Shown piece after piece: positions 43,643 through 51,903 of a stretch of DNA of 64,000 bases. The DNA lies in NCBI RefSeq assembly GCF_015352445.1, contig NZ_JADKPO010000008.1:110708-174707 (forward strand), read 5' to 3'. Numbering within the stretch: position 1 is the first letter of the stretch; every line of letters begins with the position of its first letter. The stretch comes from Nocardioides agariphilus (GTDB lineage: Bacteria; Actinomycetota; Actinomycetes; Propionibacteriales; Nocardioidaceae). The notes beneath the pieces were generated by a model. That model did no database searches, had not been told where the DNA came from, and saw nothing but the letters and a program-made list of their open reading frames with translations. The translations under genes were made by a program, and so were the position numbers.

Positions 43643-44406
43643 GGATCCTGGTCACCGGCGCGGCCTCCGGTCTCGGCGCGGCGCTCACGAAGGCCTGGCG
43701 GGAGCGCGGTGACGACGTGCTCGCCACCGACCTCGGCGGGGTCTCGACAAGCCCGACCGACCAGTGGCCGCTCGACGTCACGTCCGACGACGACTGGGCC
43801 GCCGCCTACGCCGAGGTCGAGCGGCGCTGGGGTGGCCTCGACATCCTGGTCAACAACGCGGGCGTCGCGGGCGGCGGACGCCTCGACATGGCGACCCTCG
43901 ACGAGTGGCGCTGGATCACCGAGATCAACCTCTACGGCGTGGTGCGCGGCACCCGGACGTTCGTGCCGATGCTCAAGGGCCAGCGGTCCGGTCACATCGT
44001 CAACGTGGCCTCGCTGGCCGGCCTCGTGCATCCCGCCGGCATGGCGTCCTACAACGCCGTGAAGGCAGCGGTCGTCGCGCTCACCGAGACCACCGGCCAC
44101 GAGCTGGCGGCCTTCGGCGTCCGGGCCAGCGTGGTGTGCCCGTCGTACTTCCGCACCAACCTGCTCTCCTCCATGCAAGGGGCCGACACCGCGCTGGCCG
44201 GCGTCATCGCCCAGCTCGTCGAGAGCTCGTCGCTGACGGCCGACGACATCGCCGCCGCCGTCATCGAGGGCGTCGACCGCGGCGACGAGCTGATCGTGCC
44301 CGACCAGCCTGCGCGTGACGCGTGGGCGCTCAAGCAGCACGACCGAGCCGCCTACGACGCCGTGATGCGCGCGCAGGCCGCCAAGCTGGTGAACACCGTC
44401 GGATGA
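43639..44406 (+). CDS. Short-chain dehydrogenase/reductase
   Basis: This 255-residue classical SDR has the cofactor loop TGAASGLGAAL, the NNAG motif (LVNNAGVAG) and the catalytic YxxxK in YNAVKAA with serine in VNVASLAG. The acidic residue after the second strand (ATDLGG) suggests NAD(H) use. It overlaps the acyl-CoA dehydrogenase gene by four bases and the kinase gene by four bases. In the operon it may interconvert keto- and hydroxyacyl-CoA. Confidence 0.88.
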   Translation: MRILVTGAASGLGAALTKAWRERGDDVLATDLGGVSTSPTDQWPLDVTSDDDWAAAYAEVERRWGGLDILVNNAGVAGGGRLDMATLDEWRWITEINLYGVVRGTRTFVPMLKGQRSGHIVNVASLAGLVHPAGMASYNAVKAAVVALTETTGHELAAFGVRASVVCPSYFRTNLLSSMQGADTALAGVIAQLVESSSLTADDIAAAVIEGVDRGDELIVPDQPARDAWALKQHDRAAYDAVMRAQAAKLVNTVG

Positions 44407-45476
44407 GCACCCGCGACGACAGCCGACCGGTCCGCGAGGAGGACGCCTTCGACGTCGAGGCGGTGGCCACCTGGCTGCGTGCGCACGCCCAGCAGAACCA
44501 TCTGACCTACGACCTCCGGGGCACCCCCGAGGTGCGGCAGTTCCCCGGCGGCGCCTCCAACCTGACGTACTTGTTGGAGTGGGACTCTCAAGACCTCATC
44601 TTGCGTCGCCCTCCGGTCGGCGCCAAGGCCAGAGGGGCCCACGACATGGGCCGCGAGCACGACATCCAAGCGGCGCTGGCCCCGGTGTTCCCCTACGTCC
44701 CCACGATGGTCGGTCTGTGCCGCGACGAGTCGGTGATCGGCTCGGAGTTCTACGTCATGGAGCGGCTCGAGGGCACGATCCCCAGACGCCGCTTGGGTTT
44801 CGTGGCATCTCCGGACGAGATCGCCACCTTGTGCGAGCGAGCCTGGGACGTGCTCGTCGACCTCCATGGCGTCGACGTCGCGACGATCCCGGCACTAGCC
44901 GCGCTCAACCGCGGCGAGGGGTACGTCGGTCGGCAGGTGGCCGGCTGGACGGACCGGATGAGCCGCGCCCGCACCGACGACCTCGGCGACTGGTCGCCGA
45001 TCACGACGTGGCTCGACGTGCACCAGCCGCCGGACCGCGGCCAGTGCCTGATCCACAACGACTACCGGTTCGACAACCTCGTCCTCTCCCCGGACGACCT
45101 ACGCGTCACGGGTGTCCTCGACTGGGAGATGGCCACCGTGGGCGACCCGCTGATGGACCTCGGCGGTGCGCTCGCCTACTGGGTGCAGGCCGACGACGAC
45201 GAGTACTTCGGCCAGTTCAGGCGCCAGCCGTCCCACGAGCCCGGCATGTGGTCGCGCTGGCAGATCGTGGAGCACTACGCGGCCCGCTCGGGACTCGACG
45301 TCACCGCGGAGCAGTGGCGGTTCTACGAGGTCTTCGGCCTGTTCCGCCTGGCGGTGATCGCCCAGCAGATCTGGTTCCGCTACTTCCACGGGCAGACCCA
45401 CAACGAGGCCTACGCCGTCTTCGGGCCGGCTGTCGCGTACCTCGAGCAGCGCTGCCGCCGGATCCTGGAGGGCTGA
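44403..45476 (+). CDS. APH-family kinase (ACAD11 N-domain / LvaA-like)
   Basis: This 357-residue protein belongs to the aminoglycoside phosphotransferase / choline kinase fold. FPGGASNLTYLLEW is the nucleotide loop, LIHNDYRFDNLVL carries the catalytic aspartate (HxDxxxxN in the form HNDYRFDN) and VLDWEMATVGDPLMDLG the metal-binding aspartate. PGGASN...RRPP is characteristic of the ACAD10/11 and LvaA group, which phosphorylates 4-hydroxyacyl-CoA, and not of antibiotic kinases. Tight coupling with an acyl-CoA dehydrogenase supports this. Confidence 0.85.
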   Translation: MSTRDDSRPVREEDAFDVEAVATWLRAHAQQNHLTYDLRGTPEVRQFPGGASNLTYLLEWDSQDLILRRPPVGAKARGAHDMGREHDIQAALAPVFPYVPTMVGLCRDESVIGSEFYVMERLEGTIPRRRLGFVASPDEIATLCERAWDVLVDLHGVDVATIPALAALNRGEGYVGRQVAGWTDRMSRARTDDLGDWSPITTWLDVHQPPDRGQCLIHNDYRFDNLVLSPDDLRVTGVLDWEMATVGDPLMDLGGALAYWVQADDDEYFGQFRRQPSHEPGMWSRWQIVEHYAARSGLDVTAEQWRFYEVFGLFRLAVIAQQIWFRYFHGQTHNEAYAVFGPAVAYLEQRCRRILEG

Positions 45477-45479
45477 GCT

Positions 45480-46106
45480 GTGGGGCAGATCCTCCTGGTC
45501 CGTCACGGGCAGGCCTCCTTCGGCGCCGCCGACTACGACGTGCTCTCGCCGGTCGGCGAGCAGCAGGCACGTGCCACCGGAGCCGCACTGAGGACGCTGC
45601 GGCCCGACGTGGTCGTGCACGGCGTCATGCAGCGCCAGCGGCGCACCGCTGAGCTCATCGCCGAGGCCGCCGGCTGGGATGTCGTGCTCACTGTCGAACA
45701 GGCGTGGGACGAGTTCGACCACCTGGCCATGCTCGACGCGCAACCCCAGGACTACGACGGCCAGCCGGACGAACGGCAGTTCCAGGCGTGGTTCGAGAAG
45801 GCCACGCGCCGCTGGCTCTCGGGTGACCACGACGCTGACTACGCCGAGTCGTGGCCGGATTTCCGCGACCGCGTGCTGGCCGGTCTCGGCGCCCTCGGTG
45901 ACGGCACGACCGTGGTGGTCACCTCCGGTGGTCCGATCTCGATCGTCGTGGCCCACCTGCTCGCCTCGCCGGCGGCCTACGAACGCATCGCGCCCGTCGT
46001 CGTCAACGCCTCGTTGACCAAGGTCGTCCTCGGCTCTCGCGGCCGGACGCTGGTGTCGTTCAACGAGCACGGCCACCTGCCGAGCGAGCTCCTCACCTAT
46101 CGCTAG
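45480..46106 (+). CDS. Histidine phosphatase family protein
   Basis: This 208-residue phosphoglycerate-mutase-like phosphatase has the catalytic LLVRHGQAS at its N-terminus and the second histidine region in VVVTSGGPI, where the usual GH is replaced by GG, so activity may be altered. It follows the kinase gene by three bases. Its role next to a kinase is open: it might remove misplaced phosphate or act in a separate step. It abuts the convergent lipoxygenase-family gene with a three-base gap. Confidence 0.82.
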   Translation: MGQILLVRHGQASFGAADYDVLSPVGEQQARATGAALRTLRPDVVVHGVMQRQRRTAELIAEAAGWDVVLTVEQAWDEFDHLAMLDAQPQDYDGQPDERQFQAWFEKATRRWLSGDHDADYAESWPDFRDRVLAGLGALGDGTTVVVTSGGPISIVVAHLLASPAAYERIAPVVVNASLTKVVLGSRGRTLVSFNEHGHLPSELLTYR

Positions 46107-46109
46107 TGG

Positions 46110-47651
46110 TCAGTTGGTGATGCTCACGTTGAAGTTCTTGGGGTAGGCCAGCGACGGGTCGTGCCCGCGCGCCTCCATCGCCTGCTGCACCTCGTGGAGG
46201 CGGGCGAGCCAGTCGAGCATGACCTGTCGGCCGGGACCGTCGAGCGCCATGGACTCGACGTGCGAGTCGAAGAGCATGTTGAAGGGCCGCCAGGTCAAGA
46301 ACAGCGTGGTGATCAGGTCGAACGCCCGTAGCTGGTCCATGTGCTCGCCCGACTCCGGCACCACCGTCGGCACCAGGTAGCCGAAGGTCCCGTAGTCCCA
46401 GATCACGTTGTTGAGCAGGTCGTGCTCGACGGTCGAGAGGTGGATCACGGTCGCGCAGACGCGGGTGACCCAGTCGCGCGTGAGCCCGCCGTCGGGCCTG
46501 GTCAGCGGGTTCGGCAGCAACGCATCGAGCTCGTCGGCCCACGCCGAGAGGGCACGGTCGGCCCGGACCGCTGCGTCGTCGGGGTAGTAGAGGTCGACGT
46601 ACGCCGCGACGTAGGCGAGGTTGACCCGCCACAGCTCGAGCACGTTGTCGCGGTAGGGATAGGCGAACGGCGTCTGCGTCGTGCCGCGCCGGGCGAACTG
46701 CTGGCCAGGCTCGAGATCCCAGAAGTCGTAGGCCTCCAGACGCCGGGTGGCGAGTGTGGAGACTCCGGCAGCCGTGTGCGAGAACAGCGTGACGGCGAAG
46801 CTCAGCGGGTCGGCGAGCTGGCCGCTGACGTTCTCGCGGTTGCCGATCAGCAGGGTGTGGAAGGTGTGCTGCAGCACGCGACGGATGGGATGCCGCGGCG
46901 AGAGGTGGTTGGTCGTGGCGATGCACATGTCGGTGAGCACCACGTTGTGGAGTCCCAGGTTGTGCCGGTAGGTCGTCATCTCCTCGTTGAGAGCGGCCAC
47001 GAAGGCGCGACGCGCGAGTCGCTGGTCGACGCCATCGGGTCGCAGCACCGTGCGGGTGCTGAGCACCCCGTCCGTGACCGACAGCACCGCCTTGCCGCCT
47101 GGCCGCATGAGACCCGGGTGGACCTCGTGGTCGAGGTGGTCGGAGAGGTCGATGACGTACTCGCCCTCGACAGCCTCGCCGGCGGCCACATCGTCGGGTG
47201 AGGCGAGCCGCAGGAACGACCCGAACGGCCCGCGCACCGCCAGGGCGGCGATCACGTCGATCTCGTCGGGGTCGCCGGCGAGCTCGGGCGGGAGGGTCGG
47301 AGCAGGCCAGGTCTTGCGGTACGCCGGGTGGTAGACCGCGTCGAGGAACTCCTGCGGGTCGGTGGGCACCGGCGGCGTCGTTGTCGGTGCCAGCCGCACC
47401 AGCAGTCCACGCAGTGTCGACCGTGTACGAATCAGCCTGCGTCGCTTCTGGGCATCGTCGGTCGGCATGAACGAGCTGGGCACTCGCACGCCGGGCAGGG
47501 ACAGGTGGGGGAAGAGGTCGTCGTGCGCGACGTGCTCGACGGTGGTGTCCAGCGGCTGCGCCAGAGGGATGACCGGGTGGGTGGCGAACCCCTTGGTCAT
47601 GAACCGCGCCACGATGCCCCGGTACACCGAGAACCGCACGTTCTCGAGCAT
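46110..47651 (-). CDS. Lipoxygenase family protein
   Basis: This 513-residue protein lacks a PLAT domain and matches the catalytic domain of lipoxygenases, which insert O2 into polyunsaturated fatty acids at a non-heme iron. The first iron histidines are in HNLGLH (about 230 and 235), followed by NHLSPRHPIRRVLQHTF, the counterpart of HPIYKLLxPH. The second set is EHDLLNN (His 410, Asn 414), matching the HxxxN of known enzymes. The C-terminus ends in SITN, so the usual terminal isoleucine ligand is displaced by two residues. It is divergent from an alpha-dioxygenase-like gene, 59 bases apart. Catalytic activity is likely but the chain end is atypical. Confidence 0.82.
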   Translation of the reverse strand: MLENVRFSVYRGIVARFMTKGFATHPVIPLAQPLDTTVEHVAHDDLFPHLSLPGVRVPSSFMPTDDAQKRRRLIRTRSTLRGLLVRLAPTTTPPVPTDPQEFLDAVYHPAYRKTWPAPTLPPELAGDPDEIDVIAALAVRGPFGSFLRLASPDDVAAGEAVEGEYVIDLSDHLDHEVHPGLMRPGGKAVLSVTDGVLSTRTVLRPDGVDQRLARRAFVAALNEEMTTYRHNLGLHNVVLTDMCIATTNHLSPRHPIRRVLQHTFHTLLIGNRENVSGQLADPLSFAVTLFSHTAAGVSTLATRRLEAYDFWDLEPGQQFARRGTTQTPFAYPYRDNVLELWRVNLAYVAAYVDLYYPDDAAVRADRALSAWADELDALLPNPLTRPDGGLTRDWVTRVCATVIHLSTVEHDLLNNVIWDYGTFGYLVPTVVPESGEHMDQLRAFDLITTLFLTWRPFNMLFDSHVESMALDGPGRQVMLDWLARLHEVQQAMEARGHDPSLAYPKNFNVSITN

Positions 47652-47710
47652 GTTCCCAGGGTAGTCCTCGGGACTACGCTGGGGCCTCTCGCGACCTTCT
47701 GGGAGTGGCC

Positions 47711-49942
47711 ATGGCCCTTCGTGATACCGAGCTCTCCGTCGACGATGCTGGCGGGCACGCGGCCGTCAACGAGGCGATCGGCATCGCCCGGGGCGAGCAC
47801 CAGGACGAGATCTATGCGCGCTCCTACGCGCGGGTGCGCGACCACGGTGCGTGGCAGGACCCGCCCGACCTGGCCCCGCCGCCCCCGGGCCCGACACCTG
47901 CACGCGACCGGCTCAGGCCATTGAAGGTCGGCTTCGGTCGGGCCCTGGGGGCGGTCGGCTCGAAGGGCTTCCACCTGGTCACGAGTGGACTGGCCCGCAA
48001 CATCGACGACGAGATCTGGACCAACTGGTACCGGACGGGCGCCCGGCTGCCGAGGTCACTCGCACGCTATCCGCAGCTGCTCAAGCTCGGACGGATGCGC
48101 GACACCCTCTTCGAGAACAACCTGCAGCGCACCTATCCCGAAGGCATCAAGACGGGGTACGCCGAGGGGCACACGCAGGTGCCTGAGTTCGCCCGCCGCT
48201 GGCGGACCGCCGACGGCACGTGGAACGACCTGCGTCCCGATGCCGATGGACGGATCGACCCGATGGTCGGGGCGGCCTACACGCGCTTGTTCCGCAACCT
48301 CGGCGACGACCAGGGACTGGCCGGCGTACGGCGTCGCGAGAACCCCGCGACCAACCCGGTCAGCGTGCGCGAGGTCAGCCGCAAGCTGCTGGCAGCCAAG
48401 GGACCTCGGCTCGAGTTCCCCTACCTCAACCTCTGGGGCGCCGCCTGGATCCAGTTCCAGAACCACGACTGGATCAGCCACGGCACCAACCACGCCACGC
48501 ACATCGACCAGATCCCGCTGGCCGATGACGACCCACTACGCCAACGCGGGATCGACCACATCGAGATCCGCGCCTCGATGCCGGACCCGACCCGCCACCC
48601 GGAGGACGAGGGACTGCCCGACACCTTCCTCAACGAGGTGACGCACTGGTGGGACGGGTCGCAGCTCTACGGCAGCGACTGGGATACGCAGCACTCGCTG
48701 CGCGAGCACGCCGGCGGCCGGATGCTGCTCACCGATGACGGCCTGCTGCCGGTCGACCAGGAGACGGGTGCCGAGCGCACCGGCTTCATGCGCAACTGGT
48801 GGGTCGGGCTGGCGATGCTGACCACGCTCTTCGTCAGGGAGCACAACGCGATCGCCGCGATGCTCGCCGAGAAGCACCCTGACTGGGACGACGAGGCGCT
48901 GTTCCAGACGGCGCGGCTGGTCAACGTCGGCACCATGGCGCGCATCCACACGCTCGAGTGGACACCGGCGATCTTGCCCAACGAGGCGCTGTTGCACGGC
49001 ATGTACGGCAACTGGTTCGGCCTGGTTGGCGAGGTGCTCAACGGCCGCAAGCAGGTGCTGGAGGACATCCCGATCACGAGCCGCGAGCTCGGCGGCATCG
49101 TGGGCAACGTCCAGGGCGAATGCCCGCGCTACGGGCTGGCCGAGGAGTTCGTCAGCATCTACCGCCTGCACTCGCTGCTGCCCGACGAGGTGCGGATGGT
49201 CGACCTGGACGGGCAGCCGCTGGGCAGTGTCCCGACCGGAAGGACGCGGCACGCTCAGTCACCCGCTCTCCTCGCGCAGTACGGCCTGGATGCGCTGGCG
49301 CGCACGTTCGGAGAGCAGTCGGCCTGCCAGCTGGTTAACAACAACTACCCGGACACGCTGCGCGACATCACCGTGCCCGGCCACCCGGTCGCCGACCTCG
49401 CGGCCTTCGACGTCTACCGCGACCGCGAGCGCGGAGTGCCCAACTACAACCAGCTGCGGCGCGAGCTCGGGCTCAAGCCGATCCGCACCTTCGACGACCT
49501 CACCGACGACCGCGACTGCGTGGCCACGCTGCGTGAGGTGTACGGCGTCGACGGGGCAGGCCGTGACCGGGTCGACGACATGGACCTCCTCGTCGGCACG
49601 CTGTCGGAGGGTCACCGGCCGACCGGCTTCGGGTTCGGCGAGACGCTGTTCCAGATCTTCATCATGAACGCCTCACTGCGCCTGCTGGCCGACCGCTTCT
49701 TCACCATCGACTACCGCGCCGAGGTCTACACGCCGGAGGGACTGGCCTGGATCGACAACACCCGCTTCAAGGACGTGCTGCTGCGGCACCTGCCCGCGCT
49801 CGCCGACACCGGGCTGGCCAACGTCGACAACGCCTTCGAGCCCTGGGACCTTGGCCGTCTCGACCCCGCCCGCCACCCGTTGCGCGCCTGGGACAAGAAG
49901 CGCAAGGACCCCTGGGCCGGCGACAGTCTCACCGCTGGTTGA
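47711..49942 (+). CDS. Fatty acid alpha-dioxygenase-like heme peroxidase
   Basis: This 743-residue protein belongs to the animal/plant heme peroxidase superfamily, closest to plant alpha-dioxygenases that oxygenate fatty acids at C2. The distal heme histidine is in WIQFQNHDWISH (about 252). The carboxylate-binding histidine is in RIHTLEWTPAI (about 413), and the catalytic tyrosine and proximal histidine are in SIYRLHSLLPD (about 484 and 487). ATG 47711 has GGGAG five bases upstream; a GTG two codons earlier overlaps it. The stop codon is the TGA of the first unit of a large repeat array. It pairs divergently with a lipoxygenase-family gene. Confidence 0.87.
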   Translation: MALRDTELSVDDAGGHAAVNEAIGIARGEHQDEIYARSYARVRDHGAWQDPPDLAPPPPGPTPARDRLRPLKVGFGRALGAVGSKGFHLVTSGLARNIDDEIWTNWYRTGARLPRSLARYPQLLKLGRMRDTLFENNLQRTYPEGIKTGYAEGHTQVPEFARRWRTADGTWNDLRPDADGRIDPMVGAAYTRLFRNLGDDQGLAGVRRRENPATNPVSVREVSRKLLAAKGPRLEFPYLNLWGAAWIQFQNHDWISHGTNHATHIDQIPLADDDPLRQRGIDHIEIRASMPDPTRHPEDEGLPDTFLNEVTHWWDGSQLYGSDWDTQHSLREHAGGRMLLTDDGLLPVDQETGAERTGFMRNWWVGLAMLTTLFVREHNAIAAMLAEKHPDWDDEALFQTARLVNVGTMARIHTLEWTPAILPNEALLHGMYGNWFGLVGEVLNGRKQVLEDIPITSRELGGIVGNVQGECPRYGLAEEFVSIYRLHSLLPDEVRMVDLDGQPLGSVPTGRTRHAQSPALLAQYGLDALARTFGEQSACQLVNNNYPDTLRDITVPGHPVADLAAFDVYRDRERGVPNYNQLRRELGLKPIRTFDDLTDDRDCVATLREVYGVDGAGRDRVDDMDLLVGTLSEGHRPTGFGFGETLFQIFIMNASLRLLADRFFTIDYRAEVYTPEGLAWIDNTRFKDVLLRHLPALADTGLANVDNAFEPWDLGRLDPARHPLRAWDKKRKDPWAGDSLTAG

Positions 49943-50268
49943 GGAGGGCGCGCCAGCGCCGCGCCTGCTGGTTGAGGAGGCGCGCCAGCGCCGCGCCTGC
50001 TGGTTGAGGAGGGCGCGCTGGCGTCGCGCCCGCTGGTTGAGGAGGGCGCGCTGGCGTCGCGCGCGCTGGTTGAGGAGTGCGCGCCAGCACCGCGCCCGCT
50101 GGTTGAGGAGGGCGCGCCAGCACCGCGCCTGCTGGTTGAGGAGGGCGCGCTGGCACCGCGCCTGCTGGTTGAGGAGGGCGCGCCGGCACCGCGCCCGCTG
50201 GTTGAGGAGGGCGCGCCAGCGCCGCGCCCGCTGGTTGAGGAGGGCGCGCTAGCGCCCGTCTCGAAACC
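49934..50268 (+). repeat. Ten-copy tandem GGTTGAGG array
   Basis: Ten copies of GCTGGTTGAGGAGGGCGCGC plus a short variable GC-rich tail (CAGCGCCGCGCCT, TGGCGTCGCGCCC and similar) follow at a period of about 33 bases. Only the tenth copy (from 50230) ends with the CTCGAAACC terminus. One copy is a base shorter and one has a GAGTGC variant. The first unit gives the stop codon of the upstream dioxygenase gene. All units point the same way and there are no unique spacers, so it is not a CRISPR array. Open frames through it are not genes. Confidence 0.92.
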
Positions 50269-50507
50269 CCGTGACGCCACCGTGAGCGTCACTGCCGGAG
50301 CACGGGCACCGAGCAGCGCCGACGAGGTCGGCGGTGAACAGCAACGCCGATCCTGCGATGACGCACGGGCTATACCAGCGCGCCGATCGGTGAGCCGTCG
50401 GCGCTACCACCACGTGGGGGACCGCCGCGCGTGTATACGTGGTATACATACCCGGTATCCACGGCCTGTCGGGGGCAGTGGGACGAGCCCATCGGGAGGC
50501 GACGGGG
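50269..50507 (+). promoter_or_regulatory. PadR promoter region with a perfect dyad
   Basis: The dyad TGTATAC-GTG-GTATACA lies at 50432-50448, and a related half-site, GGTATCC, follows at 50454-50460. Palindromes of this AT-rich form are typical PadR operators, so the downstream PadR protein probably represses its own operon here. The remainder (50269-50430) shows no gene or structure I can name. Confidence 0.68.
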
Positions 50508-51131
50508 ATGACCATCCGAAGTGCGCTGCTGGCGCTGCTGGAGCACAAGCCGATGTACGGCTACCAGCTGCGGGCCGAGTTCGAGCGGCGCACGGGGGCC
50601 ACCTGGCCCCTCAACGTCGGGCAGGTCTACACGACGCTCTCGCGGCTCGAGCGTGACGGACTCGTCGAGGGCACGGGGGTCGACGAAGACGGACACGGGA
50701 TGTACGTCGTGACGGCGGCTGGTCGTGAGGAGGCCGCGGCGTGGTTCACCACCCCGGTCGCCCGCAGCCAGCCGCCGCGCGATGAGCTGGCCATCAAGCT
50801 CGCCCTCGCGGTGACCGTGCCCGGCGTCGACGTCGGCACCGTCATCCAGCACCAGCGCTCGGCGACCATGACCGCCCTGCAGGACTACACCCGGCTCAAG
50901 CGGCAGGCCTCCTCCGGCACGGCAGACAGCGACCTGGCCTGGAGCCTGGTGCTCGACTCGCTGGTCTTCTCGGCCGAGGCGGAGATCCGCTGGCTCGACC
51001 ACTGCGAGGCGCGGGTGCGCCGCGCCGCAGCCGAACGCGCCGACGACCCCGTAGCACCAGCAGCCGGCCCATCAGCGGGCCCATCAGCCGGCAACCCGTC
51101 GGCCGCGACCGTCGAGGAGGTCTCCCGATGA
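50508..51131 (+). CDS. PadR-family regulator
   Basis: The 207-residue protein starts with the PadR winged helix: ALLALLEHKPMYGYQLRAEF, NVGQVYTTLSRLERDGLVEG. A C-terminal helical dimerisation domain (PadR_C type) and a short Pro/Ala/Gly linker follow. The ATG at 50508 fits the family and has GGGAGG upstream. It overlaps the ABC ATPase gene by four bases, and PadR regulators next to MacB/FtsX-type ABC genes usually repress drug- or peptide-responsive transporters. Confidence 0.88.
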   Translation: MTIRSALLALLEHKPMYGYQLRAEFERRTGATWPLNVGQVYTTLSRLERDGLVEGTGVDEDGHGMYVVTAAGREEAAAWFTTPVARSQPPRDELAIKLALAVTVPGVDVGTVIQHQRSATMTALQDYTRLKRQASSGTADSDLAWSLVLDSLVFSAEAEIRWLDHCEARVRRAAAERADDPVAPAAGPSAGPSAGNPSAATVEEVSR

Positions 51132-51856
51132 GCGAGGCGACCGTGCTCCACCTCGACCAGGTCTCCCGCATCCACGGCGAGGGCGCAACCGAGGTCCATG
51201 CCCTCCGGTCGGTGGGCTTCCGGGCCCGCGCCGGGGAGCTCGTGGCCGTGATGGGGCCCTCCGGCTCCGGCAAGTCGACCCTGCTGACCCTGGCCGGAGG
51301 GCTCGACTCGCCGACCAGCGGCGCCGTCTACGTCGAGGGCACCGACCTGAGCGGCCTCGGCAATGCCGGCCGCGCGCGGATGCGCCGTACGTCGATCGGC
51401 TACGTGTTCCAGGACTTCAACCTGATCCCGGCACTGACGGCCGCCGAGAACGTCGCGCTGCCGCGTGAGCTCGATGGCGAGCGTTCGGCCGCGGCCCGCC
51501 GGCTGGCGCGAGCCGCCCTGGCGGAGGTCGGTATCGAGGACCTCGCCGACCGGTTCCCCGACGAGATGTCGGGAGGCCAGCAGCAGCGGGTCGCGATCGC
51601 CCGGGCGATCGTCGGCGATCGTCGCCTGATCCTGGCCGACGAGCCCACCGGCGCGCTCGACACCACGACCGGTGAGGAGATCCTCAAGCTCCTGCGCTCC
51701 CGGTGCGACGCGGGTGCGGCCGGAGTCCTCGTCACCCACGAGGCCCGCCATGCCGCGTGGGCCGATCGCGTGGTGTTCCTGCGCGACGGCGTCGTCGTCG
51801 ACGAGACCGGGGCCGACGAGGTCGAGACCCTGGTCGAGTCCGGCCACCCCGCCTGA
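51128..51856 (+). CDS. ABC transporter ATP-binding protein (MacB/LolD type)
   Basis: This 242-residue ATPase has Walker A GPSGSGKST, signature MSGGQQQRVAIARA, Walker B LILADEPTGALD and the switch histidine in LVTHEARHAAW. The domain layout matches the MacB/LolD family that drives FtsX-type permeases by mechanotransmission and does not itself need a translocation channel. Its stop and the permease start overlap as TGATG. Confidence 0.92.
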   Translation: MSEATVLHLDQVSRIHGEGATEVHALRSVGFRARAGELVAVMGPSGSGKSTLLTLAGGLDSPTSGAVYVEGTDLSGLGNAGRARMRRTSIGYVFQDFNLIPALTAAENVALPRELDGERSAAARRLARAALAEVGIEDLADRFPDEMSGGQQQRVAIARAIVGDRRLILADEPTGALDTTTGEEILKLLRSRCDAGAAGVLVTHEARHAAWADRVVFLRDGVVVDETGADEVETLVESGHPA

Positions 51857-51903
51857 TGAGTGGCCTGATGAGTGGCCTGACGAGTGGCCTGACGAGTGGC
51901 CTG
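51856..51903 (+). repeat. Four 12-base direct repeats at the permease start
   Basis: The unit ATGAGTGGCCTG occurs twice exactly and twice with a T-to-C change (ACGAGTGGCCTG), followed by a partial copy. It offers several in-frame ATG codons and could change by slippage in steps of four residues without breaking the frame. Confidence 0.85.

Noticed and set aside
44403-45476. Aminoglycoside resistance gene
   Set aside because: The fold is APH, but the operon with acyl-CoA dehydrogenase and the ACAD11-type motifs point to a metabolic kinase.
49934-50268. Tandem array with 33-base period that looks like a CRISPR
   Set aside because: The units run together without unique spacers of constant length, no cas gene is near, and the unit is the same dispersed element found at several other loci.
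49726-50292. Open frames of 100-190 codons through the repeat array on both strands
   Set aside because: They consist of repeat-encoded low-complexity peptide and overlap the end of the dioxygenase gene; the period is near 33 bases so frames stay open by construction.
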